This document shows, piece after piece, positions 19,278-27,951 of a stretch of 64,000 nucleotides of DNA (its first letter is position 1; each line of letters opens with the position of its first letter). The DNA comes from Yoonia vestfoldensis SKA53 (GTDB lineage: Bacteria; Pseudomonadota; Alphaproteobacteria; Rhodobacterales; Rhodobacteraceae), in contig NZ_CH672414.1 in NCBI RefSeq assembly GCF_000152785.1, forward strand, positions 1,738,639 through 1,802,638, read 5' to 3'. Both the position numbers and the translations under genes were made by a program. Below the pieces are notes generated by a model that was not told the origin of the DNA, ran no database searches, and saw nothing but the letters and a program-made list of their open reading frames with translations.

Positions 19278-19714
19278 GGGATGATCGTGATCGGCACGCT
19301 GGCCGTCGCAGCAAGCCGCCCCGCAACGCCGCCGAACAGCCGCGATTTCAACCCGCGCGCGCCGATGCGCCCGACGATGATCTGCTTGGCCCCCCGTTCG
19401 CGGGCCAGAGCGTCAAGGATGTCGGCCGCATCGCCATGGCGCACGATGCCTTCGATGTCGAACCCTTCGGCCCGCGTCATGGTCAGCGCGGGATTAAGCA
19501 CGCGCTCATGCGCCATCGCGATCTCGGCCTCGCGGCGTTTGTGGCGTTCGCGGTTTTCCTCGGCTGTCTGAAAGGTGAATGGCGACCATTCGATCACATA
19601 GCAGATGACAATGGCACAATCGCCGATGGCCGCCGCGCGGTCCATGGCAAAGGCAAGCGCGCGCGCCCCCGTTTCGGACCCGTCAAGGCCGACGATGAAC
19701 GTGGTTTTTTCCAT
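19274..19714 (-). CDS. Universal stress protein (UspA family)
   Basis: A 146-residue single-domain USP. It begins MEKTTFIVGLDGSETGARALAFA, and the C-terminal ATP-binding signature is visible as GRIGARGLKSRLFGGVAGRLAATASVPITII (G-x2-G-x9-G-(S/T) type pattern). I chose ATG 19714, preceded by GGGGG about 7 nt upstream. The extension further upstream is not conserved in style. Such proteins bind ATP and respond to stress or starvation. The 4-nt overlap with the sodium symporter gene suggests that it regulates or accompanies this transporter, a pairing known for other USP and transporter genes. Confidence 0.9.
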   Translation of the reverse strand: MEKTTFIVGLDGSETGARALAFAMDRAAAIGDCAIVICYVIEWSPFTFQTAEENRERHKRREAEIAMAHERVLNPALTMTRAEGFDIEGIVRHGDAADILDALARERGAKQIIVGRIGARGLKSRLFGGVAGRLAATASVPITIIP

Positions 19715-20030
19715 GGTGATACCCCCGTTGGTTGATGTTCCAGTGTGGTTTGCAGGACAAGCGTCGCGCGGGCAGGTTCGGGTGCCTGCCTGCCACAACC
19801 TTAAGGACTGCATCCTGCTTTTGGGAAAAAATCTGACCGATGGAGCATTTTCAGGAACAACGGCCATCTGATAGATAGACAATAACCCTAAAAGTCGGCC
19901 TTTTGTCGCTTTGACAGTCCAAACGCCTTGGCTTTCTTCCGGCGGCTCTGCCCTGCAAGACCGATTGCCCCCCGCGCGGGCTTGCGTTATCGACAAGGCT
20001 GATCCTGATCAGAACAGCGGAGCAGCGCAA
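19715..20030. other. Intergenic region between divergent uspA and ettA (316 bp)
   Basis: No supported gene. It contains a GC hairpin (GGCAGG/CCTGCC around 19771-19791), and a perfect TTGACA at 19911-19916 that could be the -35 box for ettA. The -10 region 17 nt later (TTCTTC) is poor. I see no clear operator for uspA. Confidence 0.5.
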
Positions 20031-21686
20031 ATGGCAGCCTATCAATACGTCTACTTCATGGACGGCGTGTCCAAGACCTATCCCGGTGGCAAAAAGGTGT
20101 TCGAGAACATCCGCCTGAACTTTTTGCCGGGCGTGAAAATCGGGGTTGTCGGTGTCAACGGCACGGGTAAATCCACGCTGATGCGGATCATGGCCGGACA
20201 GGACAAGGATTTCGCTGGCGAGGCTTGGTCGGCTGAGGGCGCGCGTGTTGGTTACCTGCCGCAGGAACCCGAATTGGACCCAAACCTGACCGTGCGTGAA
20301 AACGTGATGCTGGGTGTGGCGGGCAAAAAGGCAATTCTCGATCGCTATAACGAAGTGGCGATGAATTATTCCGAAGAAACCGCCGACGAGATGGCGCAGC
20401 TTCAGGATGAAATCGACGCGCAGAACCTGTGGGATCTGGATGCGCAGATCGACATCAGCATGGAGGCGCTGCGCTGCCCCCCCGATGAGGCCGATGTGAC
20501 CACCCTGTCGGGCGGCGAAAAGCGCCGTGTTGCGCTGTGCAAGCTGCTGCTCGAAGCGCCTGACATGCTGCTGCTCGACGAACCGACCAACCATTTGGAC
20601 GCCGAAACTATCGCATGGTTGCAACAACACTTGATCGACTACAAAGGCACGATCCTGATCGTGACGCACGACCGCTATTTCCTTGATGCGATCACAGGCT
20701 GGATTCTGGAACTCGACCGTGGGTCAGGCATCCCGCATGAAGGCAATTATTCCAGCTGGCTGGAAGCCAAGGCCAAACGGCTGGAACGCGAAGCAAAGGA
20801 TGACAAATCCAAGCAGCGCACGCTGGAACGCGAATTGGAATGGATGCGCCAAGGGGCCAAGGCACGGCAGGCCAAATCCAAGGCACGGATCAGCGCCTAT
20901 AACGATCTGGCCAACCAGTCAGAGCGTGAAAAGATGGGCCGCGCGCAGATCATCATCCCCAATGGCCCGCGTCTGGGCAACAAGGTGATCGAGGTCGAAG
21001 GCCTGAAAAAGGCGATGGGCGACAAGCTGTTGATCGAGGATCTGACGTTTGATCTGCCCCCCGGCGGGATCGTCGGCGTGATCGGGCCGAACGGCGCGGG
21101 TAAATCCACGCTGTTTTCGATGCTGACCGGCCAGACCCAACCTGATGAAGGCTCTGTCAGCTATGGTGACACGGTGAAACTGTCCTATGTGGACCAATCG
21201 CGCGACGCACTTGCCCCCGACGCCACCGTCTGGGAGGAAATCACCGGCGGCGCCGAAATCATCATGCTGGGCGACGCGCAGATGAACAGCCGTGCCTATT
21301 GTTCGGCCTTCAACTTCAAAGGCGGCGACCAGCAGAAAAAGGTTGGCCTGCTGTCGGGCGGTGAACGTAACCGCGTGCATATGGCCAAGCTGTTGAAATC
21401 CGGCGGCAACGTGCTGCTGTTGGATGAGCCGACCAACGATCTGGACGTCGAAACTCTGCGCGCGCTCGAAGATGCGCTGGTTGATTTCGCCGGCTGCGCG
21501 GTGGTCATCTCGCACGACCGCTTCTTCTTGGACCGGATCTGCACACATATTCTGGCCTTCGAAGGCGATGCCCATGTCGAATGGTTCCAGGGCGGGTTCA
21601 CCGATTACGAAGAAGACAAAAAATCGCGTCTTGGGGCCGATGCGCTGGAACCCAAGCGGATGAAGCACAAGAAATTCGTGCGCTGA
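20031..21686 (+). CDS. ettA: Energy-dependent translational throttle protein EttA (ABC-F)
   Basis: A 551-residue soluble ABC-F ATPase that binds the ribosomal E site and gates elongation according to ATP/ADP. Two ABC modules are seen: Walker A GVNGTGKST and signature LSGGEKRRVAL in the first, GPNGAGKST and LSGGERNRVHM in the second. Both Walker B motifs are of LLLDEPTN type. Between them lies a charged linker (KRLEREAKDDKSKQRTLERELEWMR), the P-site tRNA interaction motif. The length matches EttA. Start ATG 20031 gives the family N-terminus AAYQYVYFMDGVSK. It is followed by a long perfect hairpin. Confidence 0.95.
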   Translation: MAAYQYVYFMDGVSKTYPGGKKVFENIRLNFLPGVKIGVVGVNGTGKSTLMRIMAGQDKDFAGEAWSAEGARVGYLPQEPELDPNLTVRENVMLGVAGKKAILDRYNEVAMNYSEETADEMAQLQDEIDAQNLWDLDAQIDISMEALRCPPDEADVTTLSGGEKRRVALCKLLLEAPDMLLLDEPTNHLDAETIAWLQQHLIDYKGTILIVTHDRYFLDAITGWILELDRGSGIPHEGNYSSWLEAKAKRLEREAKDDKSKQRTLERELEWMRQGAKARQAKSKARISAYNDLANQSEREKMGRAQIIIPNGPRLGNKVIEVEGLKKAMGDKLLIEDLTFDLPPGGIVGVIGPNGAGKSTLFSMLTGQTQPDEGSVSYGDTVKLSYVDQSRDALAPDATVWEEITGGAEIIMLGDAQMNSRAYCSAFNFKGGDQQKKVGLLSGGERNRVHMAKLLKSGGNVLLLDEPTNDLDVETLRALEDALVDFAGCAVVISHDRFFLDRICTHILAFEGDAHVEWFQGGFTDYEEDKKSRLGADALEPKRMKHKKFVR

Positions 21687-21693
21687 ATCCGCC

Positions 21694-21733
21694 GTTTTGC
21701 GCGGGGCGGTATCGTCACCGCGCCGCGCAAAAC
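21694..21733 (+). terminator. Long hairpin, probable ettA terminator
   Basis: GTTTTGCGCGG (21694-21704) pairs with CCGCGCAAAAC (21723-21733), and an inner GCGGT/ACCGC pair extends the stem to about 16 bp around a 6-nt loop with one G-G mismatch. There is no downstream T run, but the stem base is A/T rich. It starts 8 nt after the ettA stop. Confidence 0.65.
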
Positions 21734-21784
21734 CCGTGGTTACAAAGTTTCCCTTGCTTTATTGCGGTGCAAGCCTCATGTTGT

Positions 21785-21843
21785 GGCTGCAAACGTTATT
21801 CTTCTCGACCCACTGTTCTCCTTTCGGCCACAGTCACTCGATC
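21785..21843 (+). promoter_or_regulatory. Conserved cold-shock leader, copy 1
   Basis: A block running from GGCTGC through AACGTT, TCGACC, ACTG and TCTCCTTTCGGCC to AGTCACTCGATC. Nearly the same series of words occurs 430 bp later, in front of the second cold-shock gene (22228-22281). Conservation outside the coding sequence suggests a promoter plus a structured 5' untranslated leader of the kind that controls cspA mRNA. I cannot place the transcription start. Confidence 0.6.
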
Positions 21844-21903
21844 AAGTTCTGACTAAGCCGCGCTGCCGCAATCTCGCGGGCAGCATCAAAAAGGAATAAT
21901 ACG

Positions 21904-22110
21904 ATGGCCAATGGCACCGTAAAGTGGTTCAACGCAACTAAAGGCTTCGGCTTTATCGCTCCTGAAGGTGGATCCAAGGACGTTTTCGTCCACATCTCCG
22001 CTGTAGAGCGTTCCGGCCTGACTGGCCTGAAAGATGACCAGAAGGTCACTTTCGACATCGAATCCGGCCGTGATGGCCGCGAATCCGCGATCAACCTCGC
22101 GCTCGCATAA
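21904..22110 (+). CDS. Cold-shock protein, CspA family (copy 1)
   Basis: A 68-residue single cold-shock domain, an RNA chaperone that binds single-stranded nucleic acid. RNP1 is KGFGFIAPE (about 14-22) and RNP2 is DVFVHIS (about 27-33), separated by the usual loop. AAGGAATAATACG provides a strong ribosome binding site. It is nearly identical in sequence to the second copy 234 bp downstream. It has a long leader and its own terminator, so it is expressed independently. Confidence 0.95.
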   Translation: MANGTVKWFNATKGFGFIAPEGGSKDVFVHISAVERSGLTGLKDDQKVTFDIESGRDGRESAINLALA

Positions 22111-22124
22111 GATTTCGATCTTGA

Positions 22125-22157
22125 AATGGCGCACGGCTTCCGTGCGCCATTTTTTTT
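22125..22157 (+). terminator. Rho-independent terminator of cold-shock copy 1
   Basis: Stem AATGGCGCACG/CGTGCGCCATT around a short GCTTC loop, followed by seven T. It starts 14 nt after the stop. A textbook intrinsic terminator that separates the two tandem cold-shock genes. Confidence 0.93.
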
Positions 22158-22227
22158 GGCAAGGGCCTGCCATGATTGGCCCAGCTTTCAAATTTTGTTG
22201 ATTTTACGGCAGATCGTGGCAACATGA

Positions 22228-22281
22228 GGCTGCGACGTTGATAAATCGACCACTGTCTCCTTTCGGCCCAGTCATTCGATC
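22228..22281 (+). promoter_or_regulatory. Conserved cold-shock leader, copy 2
   Basis: Same ordered words as copy 1: GGCTGC, GACGTTGATAAA, TCGACCACTG, TCTCCTTTCGGCCCAGTCA and TCGATC, ending 62 nt before the start codon. The tract between here and the ATG diverges (AAAAAAAGAGGAAAGACAAGG instead of AAAAAGGAATAATACG). Confidence 0.6.
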
Positions 22282-22343
22282 TTACGTTGACCGAGCCGGT
22301 CCGCTGCACAATGCGAGCGGAAAAAAAGAGGAAAGACAAGGAC

Positions 22344-22553
22344 ATGGCTTCAGGCACTGTCAAATGGTTCAACACCACCAAAGGCTATGGTTTCATTGCA
22401 CCCGAAGGCGGGTCCAAGGATGTATTCGTGCATATCTCTGCTGTCGAACGGTCGGGCCTGACCGGTCTGAAAGACAACCAAAAGGTGAATTTCGACATCG
22501 AAGCCAGCCGTGATGGGCGTGAAAGCGCCGTCAACCTGACACTGGCCGATTAA
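22344..22553 (+). CDS. Cold-shock protein, CspA family (copy 2)
   Basis: A 69-residue single-domain cold-shock protein with RNP1 KGYGFIAPE and RNP2 DVFVHIS. It starts at ATG 22344 with an extended purine-rich ribosome binding site (GAGGAAAGACAAGGAC). Compared with copy 1 it differs mainly at the N-terminus (ASGTVKWFNTTKGYG against [15 protein letters not shown]) and the C-terminus, so the pair is a tandem duplication whose coding parts and leaders have both been kept. Possibly the two respond to different conditions. The sequence does not say which is the true cold-inducible copy. Confidence 0.95.
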   Translation: MASGTVKWFNTTKGYGFIAPEGGSKDVFVHISAVERSGLTGLKDNQKVNFDIEASRDGRESAVNLTLAD

Positions 22554-22609
22554 GCTCGGACGTCAGACGTTACCCGATCAGGCCTCCGGCTGGTGACATC
22601 CGGTGGCCC

Positions 22610-23287
22610 CTATCGCGGGACATCCGCGATCAGGTCCAGAATAGCTGGCCCAATGTCGGCCACGATCAGCGCCACACCTTCGGCGCTGGGGTGGATGCCG
22701 TCGGCTTGCATGAAAGCCGGCAAATCGCTGTCGGTCACGCGCATCCCCGCGAACATGTCATGGTACAGCGGTACGTCATAGCTGGCGGCAAGGTCTGTGT
22801 AATTCGCCTCGAAATCGCGTTTGTAGGCGGGGCCGTAATTCGCTCCAACCTGCAGCCCGACCAGCAGCATCGCAACACCGGCCTGCTGGCCTGCAGCAAG
22901 AATGCCATCCAGATTGGTGCGGCTGACAGCAGGATCAAGCCCGCGCAGGTAATCATTGCCGCCCAAGGCCACGATCATCGCATCCACCTGCGGCGTCAGG
23001 GTCCAGCCCACCCGCGCCAGACCGCCTGCTGTCGTGTCACCTGACACGCCGGCATTGATCATCGTCACATCAGCGCCTTGATCGCGCAGCCATTGTTCCA
23101 GCTGCGGCACGAGCCCCTGCCCCTGATCCAGCCCGTAACCGGCCGTCAAACTGTCACCAAGTGCCGCGATTGTCACCGTTTGCGCATGCCCGGCTGTCAT
23201 CGTCAGCAAAACCACCCCGCCGATGTTGCGCAGGCCACGGATCGCCCCATATGCAAAAGTGACCCCGCGACCAAAGGCTTTGCGCAT
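22610..23287 (-). CDS. tesA: SGNH-type arylesterase/lysophospholipase (TesA-like), exported
   Basis: A 225-residue GDSL/SGNH hydrolase. The signal-like N-terminus (hydrophobic GGVVLLTMTAGHA) leads to block I GDSLTAGYGL with Ser46, block III GGND (Asn111) and block V DGIHP with Asp196 and His199, so the catalytic set is complete. It should act in the periplasm on lysophospholipids, aryl esters or acyl-CoA-like thioesters. The start at 23287 overlaps the start codon of the divergent ABC gene within a single CATG. The E. coli tesA gene is likewise divergent from ybbA-ybbP, so the neighbourhood is conserved. Confidence 0.88.
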   Translation of the reverse strand: MRKAFGRGVTFAYGAIRGLRNIGGVVLLTMTAGHAQTVTIAALGDSLTAGYGLDQGQGLVPQLEQWLRDQGADVTMINAGVSGDTTAGGLARVGWTLTPQVDAMIVALGGNDYLRGLDPAVSRTNLDGILAAGQQAGVAMLLVGLQVGANYGPAYKRDFEANYTDLAASYDVPLYHDMFAGMRVTDSDLPAFMQADGIHPSAEGVALIVADIGPAILDLIADVPR

Positions 23288-23975
23288 GACCGACCCTGTT
23301 CTGACAATCACTGACCTTAACCTGTCGCTGGACGGCAATGCAGGGCGCGTCGATATTCTGCATGACATCTCGCTGACCGTGGCGCAGGGCGAAACCTTGG
23401 GGCTGGTCGGGCCAAGTGGGTCGGGCAAATCATCGCTCCTTATGGTGATGGGCGGGCTGGAACAGGCGACATCGGGGCGGATCATGGCGCTTGACCAGGA
23501 CCTGACGGCGATGAACGAGGACCAGCTGGCTCGCTTTCGTAGGGATAATATGGGGGTGGTGTTCCAATCTTTCCACCTGATCCCGACAATGACCGCGCTG
23601 GAAAACGTGGCAACGCCGTTGGAACTGGCAGGTGTGCGCGATGCCTTTGCCCGCGCCGAGGCGGAATTGCGCGCTGTGGGCCTTGGTGACCGGATCAACC
23701 ACTACCCCAGCCAGATGTCAGGCGGCGAACAGCAGCGCGTGGCCCTTGCCCGCGCCTCTGCACCGCGGCCCAAGATATTGCTGGCGGATGAACCAACCGG
23801 CAATCTGGATGCCACCAACGGGGCCGCAATCATCGATCTGTTGTTCGATCTACGCGACCGGCATGGGGCCACGCTGATCATGGTAACCCATGCCAATGAA
23901 CTGGCTGCGCGTTGCGACCGCGTGGTGAACCTGCGCGACGGGCGGATCGACACGCTGGCAAAGGCCGCCGAATGA
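23286..23975 (+). CDS. LolD/YbbA-type ABC exporter ATPase
   Basis: A 229-residue ATPase of the MacB/LolD/FtsE class. It has Walker A GPSGSGKSS (about 47-55), Q-loop VFQSFHLIPTM, signature MSGGEQQRVALARA and Walker B ILLADEPTGNLD, in which ADEPTGNLD is typical of the class. The start ATG 23286 gives MTDPVLTITDLNLSL. It overlaps the following FtsX-like permease by 4 nt (ATGA), so the two make one complex in the inner membrane. The substrate is unknown. The E. coli orthologous pair YbbA-YbbP is also uncharacterised in detail, but is linked to TesA. Confidence 0.9.
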   Translation: MTDPVLTITDLNLSLDGNAGRVDILHDISLTVAQGETLGLVGPSGSGKSSLLMVMGGLEQATSGRIMALDQDLTAMNEDQLARFRRDNMGVVFQSFHLIPTMTALENVATPLELAGVRDAFARAEAELRAVGLGDRINHYPSQMSGGEQQRVALARASAPRPKILLADEPTGNLDATNGAAIIDLLFDLRDRHGATLIMVTHANELAARCDRVVNLRDGRIDTLAKAAE

Positions 23976-26488
23976 CCCTGCGCATCGCGTCACGTTTCGC
24001 TTTGCGCGAATTGCGCGGTGGTCTGCGCGGGTTCCGCGTGTTTCTGGCCTGTCTGGCGCTGGGTGTCGCAGCGATTGCCGCCGTGGGCACCGTGCGCGCA
24101 GGGATAGAGGCGGGGCTGACCCGCGATGGCGCGGCCCTTCTGGGTGGCGATGCCGAGGTGGAATTCACTTATCGCTTTGCCCGTGCCGAGGAACTGGCCT
24201 TTCTGAACAGCATCGCAGACCGGATTTCCGAAACCGTCGATTTCCGGTCGATGGCCGTGGTGGATCGTGACGGCACCACGGAACGCGGGCTGACCCAGAT
24301 CCGCGCGGTGGATGATCCCTATCCGCTGGTCGGTGCCGTGCAGCTTGACCCCGCAATGCCGCTGGCCGATGCGCTGGCCGATCAGGGCGGGGTGATGGAA
24401 CGGGTGCTGGCCGACAGGCTGGGGCTGGTGGCGGGCGATACGTTCCGGCTGGGCGAGGCCACATTCACCCTGCGCGCGATCCTTGAACGCTATCCAGACA
24501 ATGCATCCGCCGGTTTCGGCCTTGGGCCACGCACGATTGTTTTGACCGACGCTCTGGCGGGGTCCGGCCTGATCGTCGAAGGCACGCTGTTTTCCACACA
24601 ATACCGACTGGACCTGCCCGCAGGGGCTGATCTCGCGGCACTGGAGCAACAGGCCGAGGATCAATTCCGCGACGCGGGCCTGCGCTGGCGCGATAGCCGG
24701 CGAGGTGCGGGCGGGGCTGCACAATTCGTGGACCGGATCGGGGCGTTCTTGATCCTTGTTGGCCTCTCGGGGCTTGCGGTCGGCGGGGTTGGTGTCTCTG
24801 CAGCCGTGCGCGCCTATCTGGCGGGCAAGACCAGCGTGATTGCCACGCTGAAAACGCTGGGCGCGACGCGGTCCACTATTTTCCTGACCTATTTCATCCA
24901 GATCGGCGTGCTGACATTGGCGGGCGTGACGTTGGGGCTGATCCTTGGCGCAGGCCTGCCAGTGGTGCTGGCTCCCTTTATCGAGGCACGTTTGCCGGTG
25001 CCAGCGGTGTTCACGATCTATGCCGCGCCCTTGGTCGAAGCAGCGGTTTACGGCATCCTCGCCGCGCTGATCTTCACGCTCTGGCCCTTGGCCAAGACCG
25101 AGGATATCCGCGCCGCGACCCTGTTCCGCGATGCGTTTTCCGCGTCACGCGCGCTGCCGCGTAAGACTTATCTGGCGGTGATCGCGGGGCTGTTGACCCT
25201 GCTCGTGGGAGCGGCGATCTGGTTTTCAGGCACGGTTTTCCTGACGCTCTGGACCGCAGGCGGGATCACCGGATCGCTGCTGATCCTGACCCTTGCCGCC
25301 GCCCTGATCCGCTGGATCGCGCGCAAATCGCGGCTGGCGGCGCGCGGGAACACATCGCTGCGCATGGCGCTGGGGTCGATTGGCGCGCGGGGGGGGGAAT
25401 CCACATCCGTGGTGCTGTCGCTGGGGTTGGGGCTGACGGTGCTGGCCGCCGTGGGCCAGATCGACGGCAACCTGCGCAGCGCCTTTGCCGATGACCTGCC
25501 TGCGGTGGCACCCAGCTATTTCTTTGTCGATATCCAGCCCGACCAGATCGGCGGGTTCCGCGAACGCCTTGATCAGGACGAGGCCGTCAGCCGCTATGAC
25601 ACCGCGCCGATGCTGCGCGGCATCATCACCCAGATCAATGGCCGCCCCGCGACCGAAGTCGCCGCAGGCCATTGGGTCGTGCGCGGTGACCGCGGCGTGA
25701 CCTATGCCGATGCGCAGCCTGCGGGCACCGAGATTACCGCAGGCGCATGGTGGCCCGCGGGCTATGACGGCCCGCCCCAGATCAGTTTCGCCGCCGAGGA
25801 AGCCGCAGAGATCGGCCTGCAATTGGGCGATACGATGACCGTCAACATCCTTGGCCGCGACATTACCGGCGAGGTCACCAGTTTTCGCAACGTCAGCTGG
25901 GAAGATGCGGGCATCGGTTTCGTGCTGGCGATGAACCAAAGCGCGTTGCAAGGCGCGCCGCATAGCTGGATTTCCACTGTCTATGCCACACCGGAATCCG
26001 AGGCCGCGATCCTGCGTGATCTGGCCACCGCCTATCCCAATATCACCGCGATCCGCGTGCGCGATGCGATTGATCAGGTGATCGCGCTTGTCGGCGGGCT
26101 GTCGGCGGCAACGCGCTATGGCGCGCTGATCACGCTGGTCACGGGGTTTCTGGTACTGATCGGCGCAGCCGCGGCAGGCGAACGCACGCGCACCTATGAA
26201 GCGGCCGTGCTGAAAACGCTGGGCGCGTCGCGGCGCAGTATCCTGGCCAGTTTCGCGCTGCGGTCTGCCTTGCTGGGGCTGGCGGCGGGGGTTGTCGCGC
26301 TTGGCGCGGGGATATTGGGGGGGTGGGCTGTCGCAACCTTTGTCATGGACACCGGCTATACCGTGATCTGGGGCAATGCGCTGTTGATTATCGGAGGCGG
26401 CATCATGGCGTCTCTGCTGGCGGGGCTAGGTTTTGCCTTGCGCCCCTTGGCCGCGAAACCCGCACGCGTGTTGCGCGCGCGGGAATAA
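23972..26488 (+). CDS. FtsX-like permease (YbbP-type), paired with the preceding ATPase
   Basis: An 838-residue membrane protein. It begins MTLRIASRFALRELRGGLRGFRVFLACLALGVAAIAAVG, giving a first transmembrane helix at about 20-42, then a large periplasmic domain. Three helices around residues 255-385 (first FtsX domain) and a further helical pair precede a second periplasmic domain, and the last FtsX domain at about 700-835 ends in RPLAAKPARVLRARE. This duplicated FtsX layout is that of YbbP. It converges on gltX with only 2 bp between stops. A run of nine G lies at 25389-25397 in the coding sequence. Confidence 0.88.
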   Translation: MTLRIASRFALRELRGGLRGFRVFLACLALGVAAIAAVGTVRAGIEAGLTRDGAALLGGDAEVEFTYRFARAEELAFLNSIADRISETVDFRSMAVVDRDGTTERGLTQIRAVDDPYPLVGAVQLDPAMPLADALADQGGVMERVLADRLGLVAGDTFRLGEATFTLRAILERYPDNASAGFGLGPRTIVLTDALAGSGLIVEGTLFSTQYRLDLPAGADLAALEQQAEDQFRDAGLRWRDSRRGAGGAAQFVDRIGAFLILVGLSGLAVGGVGVSAAVRAYLAGKTSVIATLKTLGATRSTIFLTYFIQIGVLTLAGVTLGLILGAGLPVVLAPFIEARLPVPAVFTIYAAPLVEAAVYGILAALIFTLWPLAKTEDIRAATLFRDAFSASRALPRKTYLAVIAGLLTLLVGAAIWFSGTVFLTLWTAGGITGSLLILTLAAALIRWIARKSRLAARGNTSLRMALGSIGARGGESTSVVLSLGLGLTVLAAVGQIDGNLRSAFADDLPAVAPSYFFVDIQPDQIGGFRERLDQDEAVSRYDTAPMLRGIITQINGRPATEVAAGHWVVRGDRGVTYADAQPAGTEITAGAWWPAGYDGPPQISFAAEEAAEIGLQLGDTMTVNILGRDITGEVTSFRNVSWEDAGIGFVLAMNQSALQGAPHSWISTVYATPESEAAILRDLATAYPNITAIRVRDAIDQVIALVGGLSAATRYGALITLVTGFLVLIGAAAAGERTRTYEAAVLKTLGASRRSILASFALRSALLGLAAGVVALGAGILGGWAVATFVMDTGYTVIWGNALLIIGGGIMASLLAGLGFALRPLAAKPARVLRARE

Positions 26489-26490
26489 CG

Positions 26491-27810
26491 TCAAAGCTTG
26501 GGCTTAACCTGCAACAGAGGCATGACGTCGGCCATTTCGGGGCCGCGTTCAAGCCCTGTGACGGCCTTGCGCAGCGGCATGAACAGGCCCTTGCCCTTGC
26601 GGCCAGTCTCGTCCTTGACGAGCGTGGTCCAGTTTGACCATGTATCTGCCGTGTAGGGCGGGCTATCGAGCAGGAACAATGCCTTGGCGATAAATTCGCG
26701 GTCTTCGTCATCGACCAGCGGTGTCGCCCCGTCGCGCAACATTGCCCACCAGCCGGCCACATCGTCCAGCGTGGCGATATTGTCGCGCACCAGCGTCCAG
26801 AAAGGCACCCGCAGGTCGGTTGGCACACCAGCCGATGTCAGCACATCGGCCACGTCCTGCGCCGACAGCGTGGCCAGATAGCGCGCGGTAAGCGGGCCAA
26901 GATCCTCGGCGTCGAACTTCGTCGGGGCCGACCCGAATTTCGACAGATCGAACCCGGCCACAACCTCGGTCACATCTGCGCGCAATTCCACAGGATCAGC
27001 GGACCCCAGCCGCGCCATCAGCGACAAGATCGCCTGTGGTGCGATGCCTTGGGCGCGCAGGTCGCGCAGCGACAGCGTGCCAAGGCGTTTTGACAGCGCC
27101 TCGCCCTTGGGACCGGTCAGCAGGGAATGATGCGCAAAGCGGGGTACGGTGCCGCCCAGCGCCTGAATGATCTGGATCTGGGTTGCGGTATTGGTCACAT
27201 GGTCCGATCCGCGCACGATATCGGTGATGCCCATTTCCACATCGTCTACAACGGAGGCGAGTGTGTAAAGGATCTGCCCGTCATTCTTGAACAGGACCGG
27301 ATCACTGACCGAGGCCGCGTCGATCGAGATGTCCCCAATGATCCCGTCTGGCCAGTCGATCCGCTGCTGGTCCAGTTTGAACCGCCAATGCGACCCACGC
27401 TCGGCGCGCAATGCGTTCTTTTCATCCTCGGTCAGGGCCAGCGCTGCACGGTCATAGACCGGCGGCTTGCCCATGTTGAGCTGCTTCTTGCGCTTGAGGT
27501 CGAGTTCCACCGGCGTTTCGAAACATTCGTACAACCGGCCCATGTCGATCAGCCGCTGCTTGGCCTCGGCGTAGCGGTCCATGCGGCGCGACTGGTATTC
27601 CATCCGGTCCCATGTCAGGCCAAGCCATGTCAGATCGGCCTTGATGCCTTCGACATATTCATCCTTGGACCGTTCGGGATCGGTGTCGTCGATCCGCAAA
27701 ACGAAAGTGCCGCCGTTCTGCCTTGCAATCGCATAGTTGAACAAAGCCGCGCGCAGGTTTCCGATATGCAGCCAGCCGGTGGGGGATGGGGCGAATCTTG
27801 TCGTGGTCAT
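26491..27810 (-). CDS. gltX: Glutamyl-tRNA synthetase (short, GltX2-like)
   Basis: Class I aminoacyl-tRNA synthetase of 439 residues. The HIGH motif is PSPTGWLHIGN (about 8-18), and the KMSKS-equivalent is the variant ALSKRLG. I start at ATG 27810 (MTTTRFAPSP), which has AGGAG 9 nt upstream. The longer frame is out of register with the family N-terminus. Many alphaproteobacteria have two GltX paralogues, and the length and ALSKR form suggest the second type. Whether it charges tRNA-Glu, tRNA-Gln for transamidation, or both cannot be read here. Confidence 0.92.
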   Translation of the reverse strand: MTTTRFAPSPTGWLHIGNLRAALFNYAIARQNGGTFVLRIDDTDPERSKDEYVEGIKADLTWLGLTWDRMEYQSRRMDRYAEAKQRLIDMGRLYECFETPVELDLKRKKQLNMGKPPVYDRAALALTEDEKNALRAERGSHWRFKLDQQRIDWPDGIIGDISIDAASVSDPVLFKNDGQILYTLASVVDDVEMGITDIVRGSDHVTNTATQIQIIQALGGTVPRFAHHSLLTGPKGEALSKRLGTLSLRDLRAQGIAPQAILSLMARLGSADPVELRADVTEVVAGFDLSKFGSAPTKFDAEDLGPLTARYLATLSAQDVADVLTSAGVPTDLRVPFWTLVRDNIATLDDVAGWWAMLRDGATPLVDDEDREFIAKALFLLDSPPYTADTWSNWTTLVKDETGRKGKGLFMPLRKAVTGLERGPEMADVMPLLQVKPKL

Positions 27811-27951
27811 GCGATATACTCCTATTGCGGCACGCTTTGTCATGTTGGGGGCGTTTTGTCCATGCAAGGCACAGCGATCACAAAAGCGTTGGTTGCCAGA
27901 CAGACAGCGCGAGCTACGTCTGCTGAAACCAATTTAAGGAAGGATTTCGTC

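Noticed and set aside
22581-22608. GGCCTCCGG/CCGGTGGCC dyad between csp copy 2 and tesA as a terminator
   Set aside because: A mismatch in the arms, a 10-nt loop and no T run on either strand. Too weak to list as a terminator.
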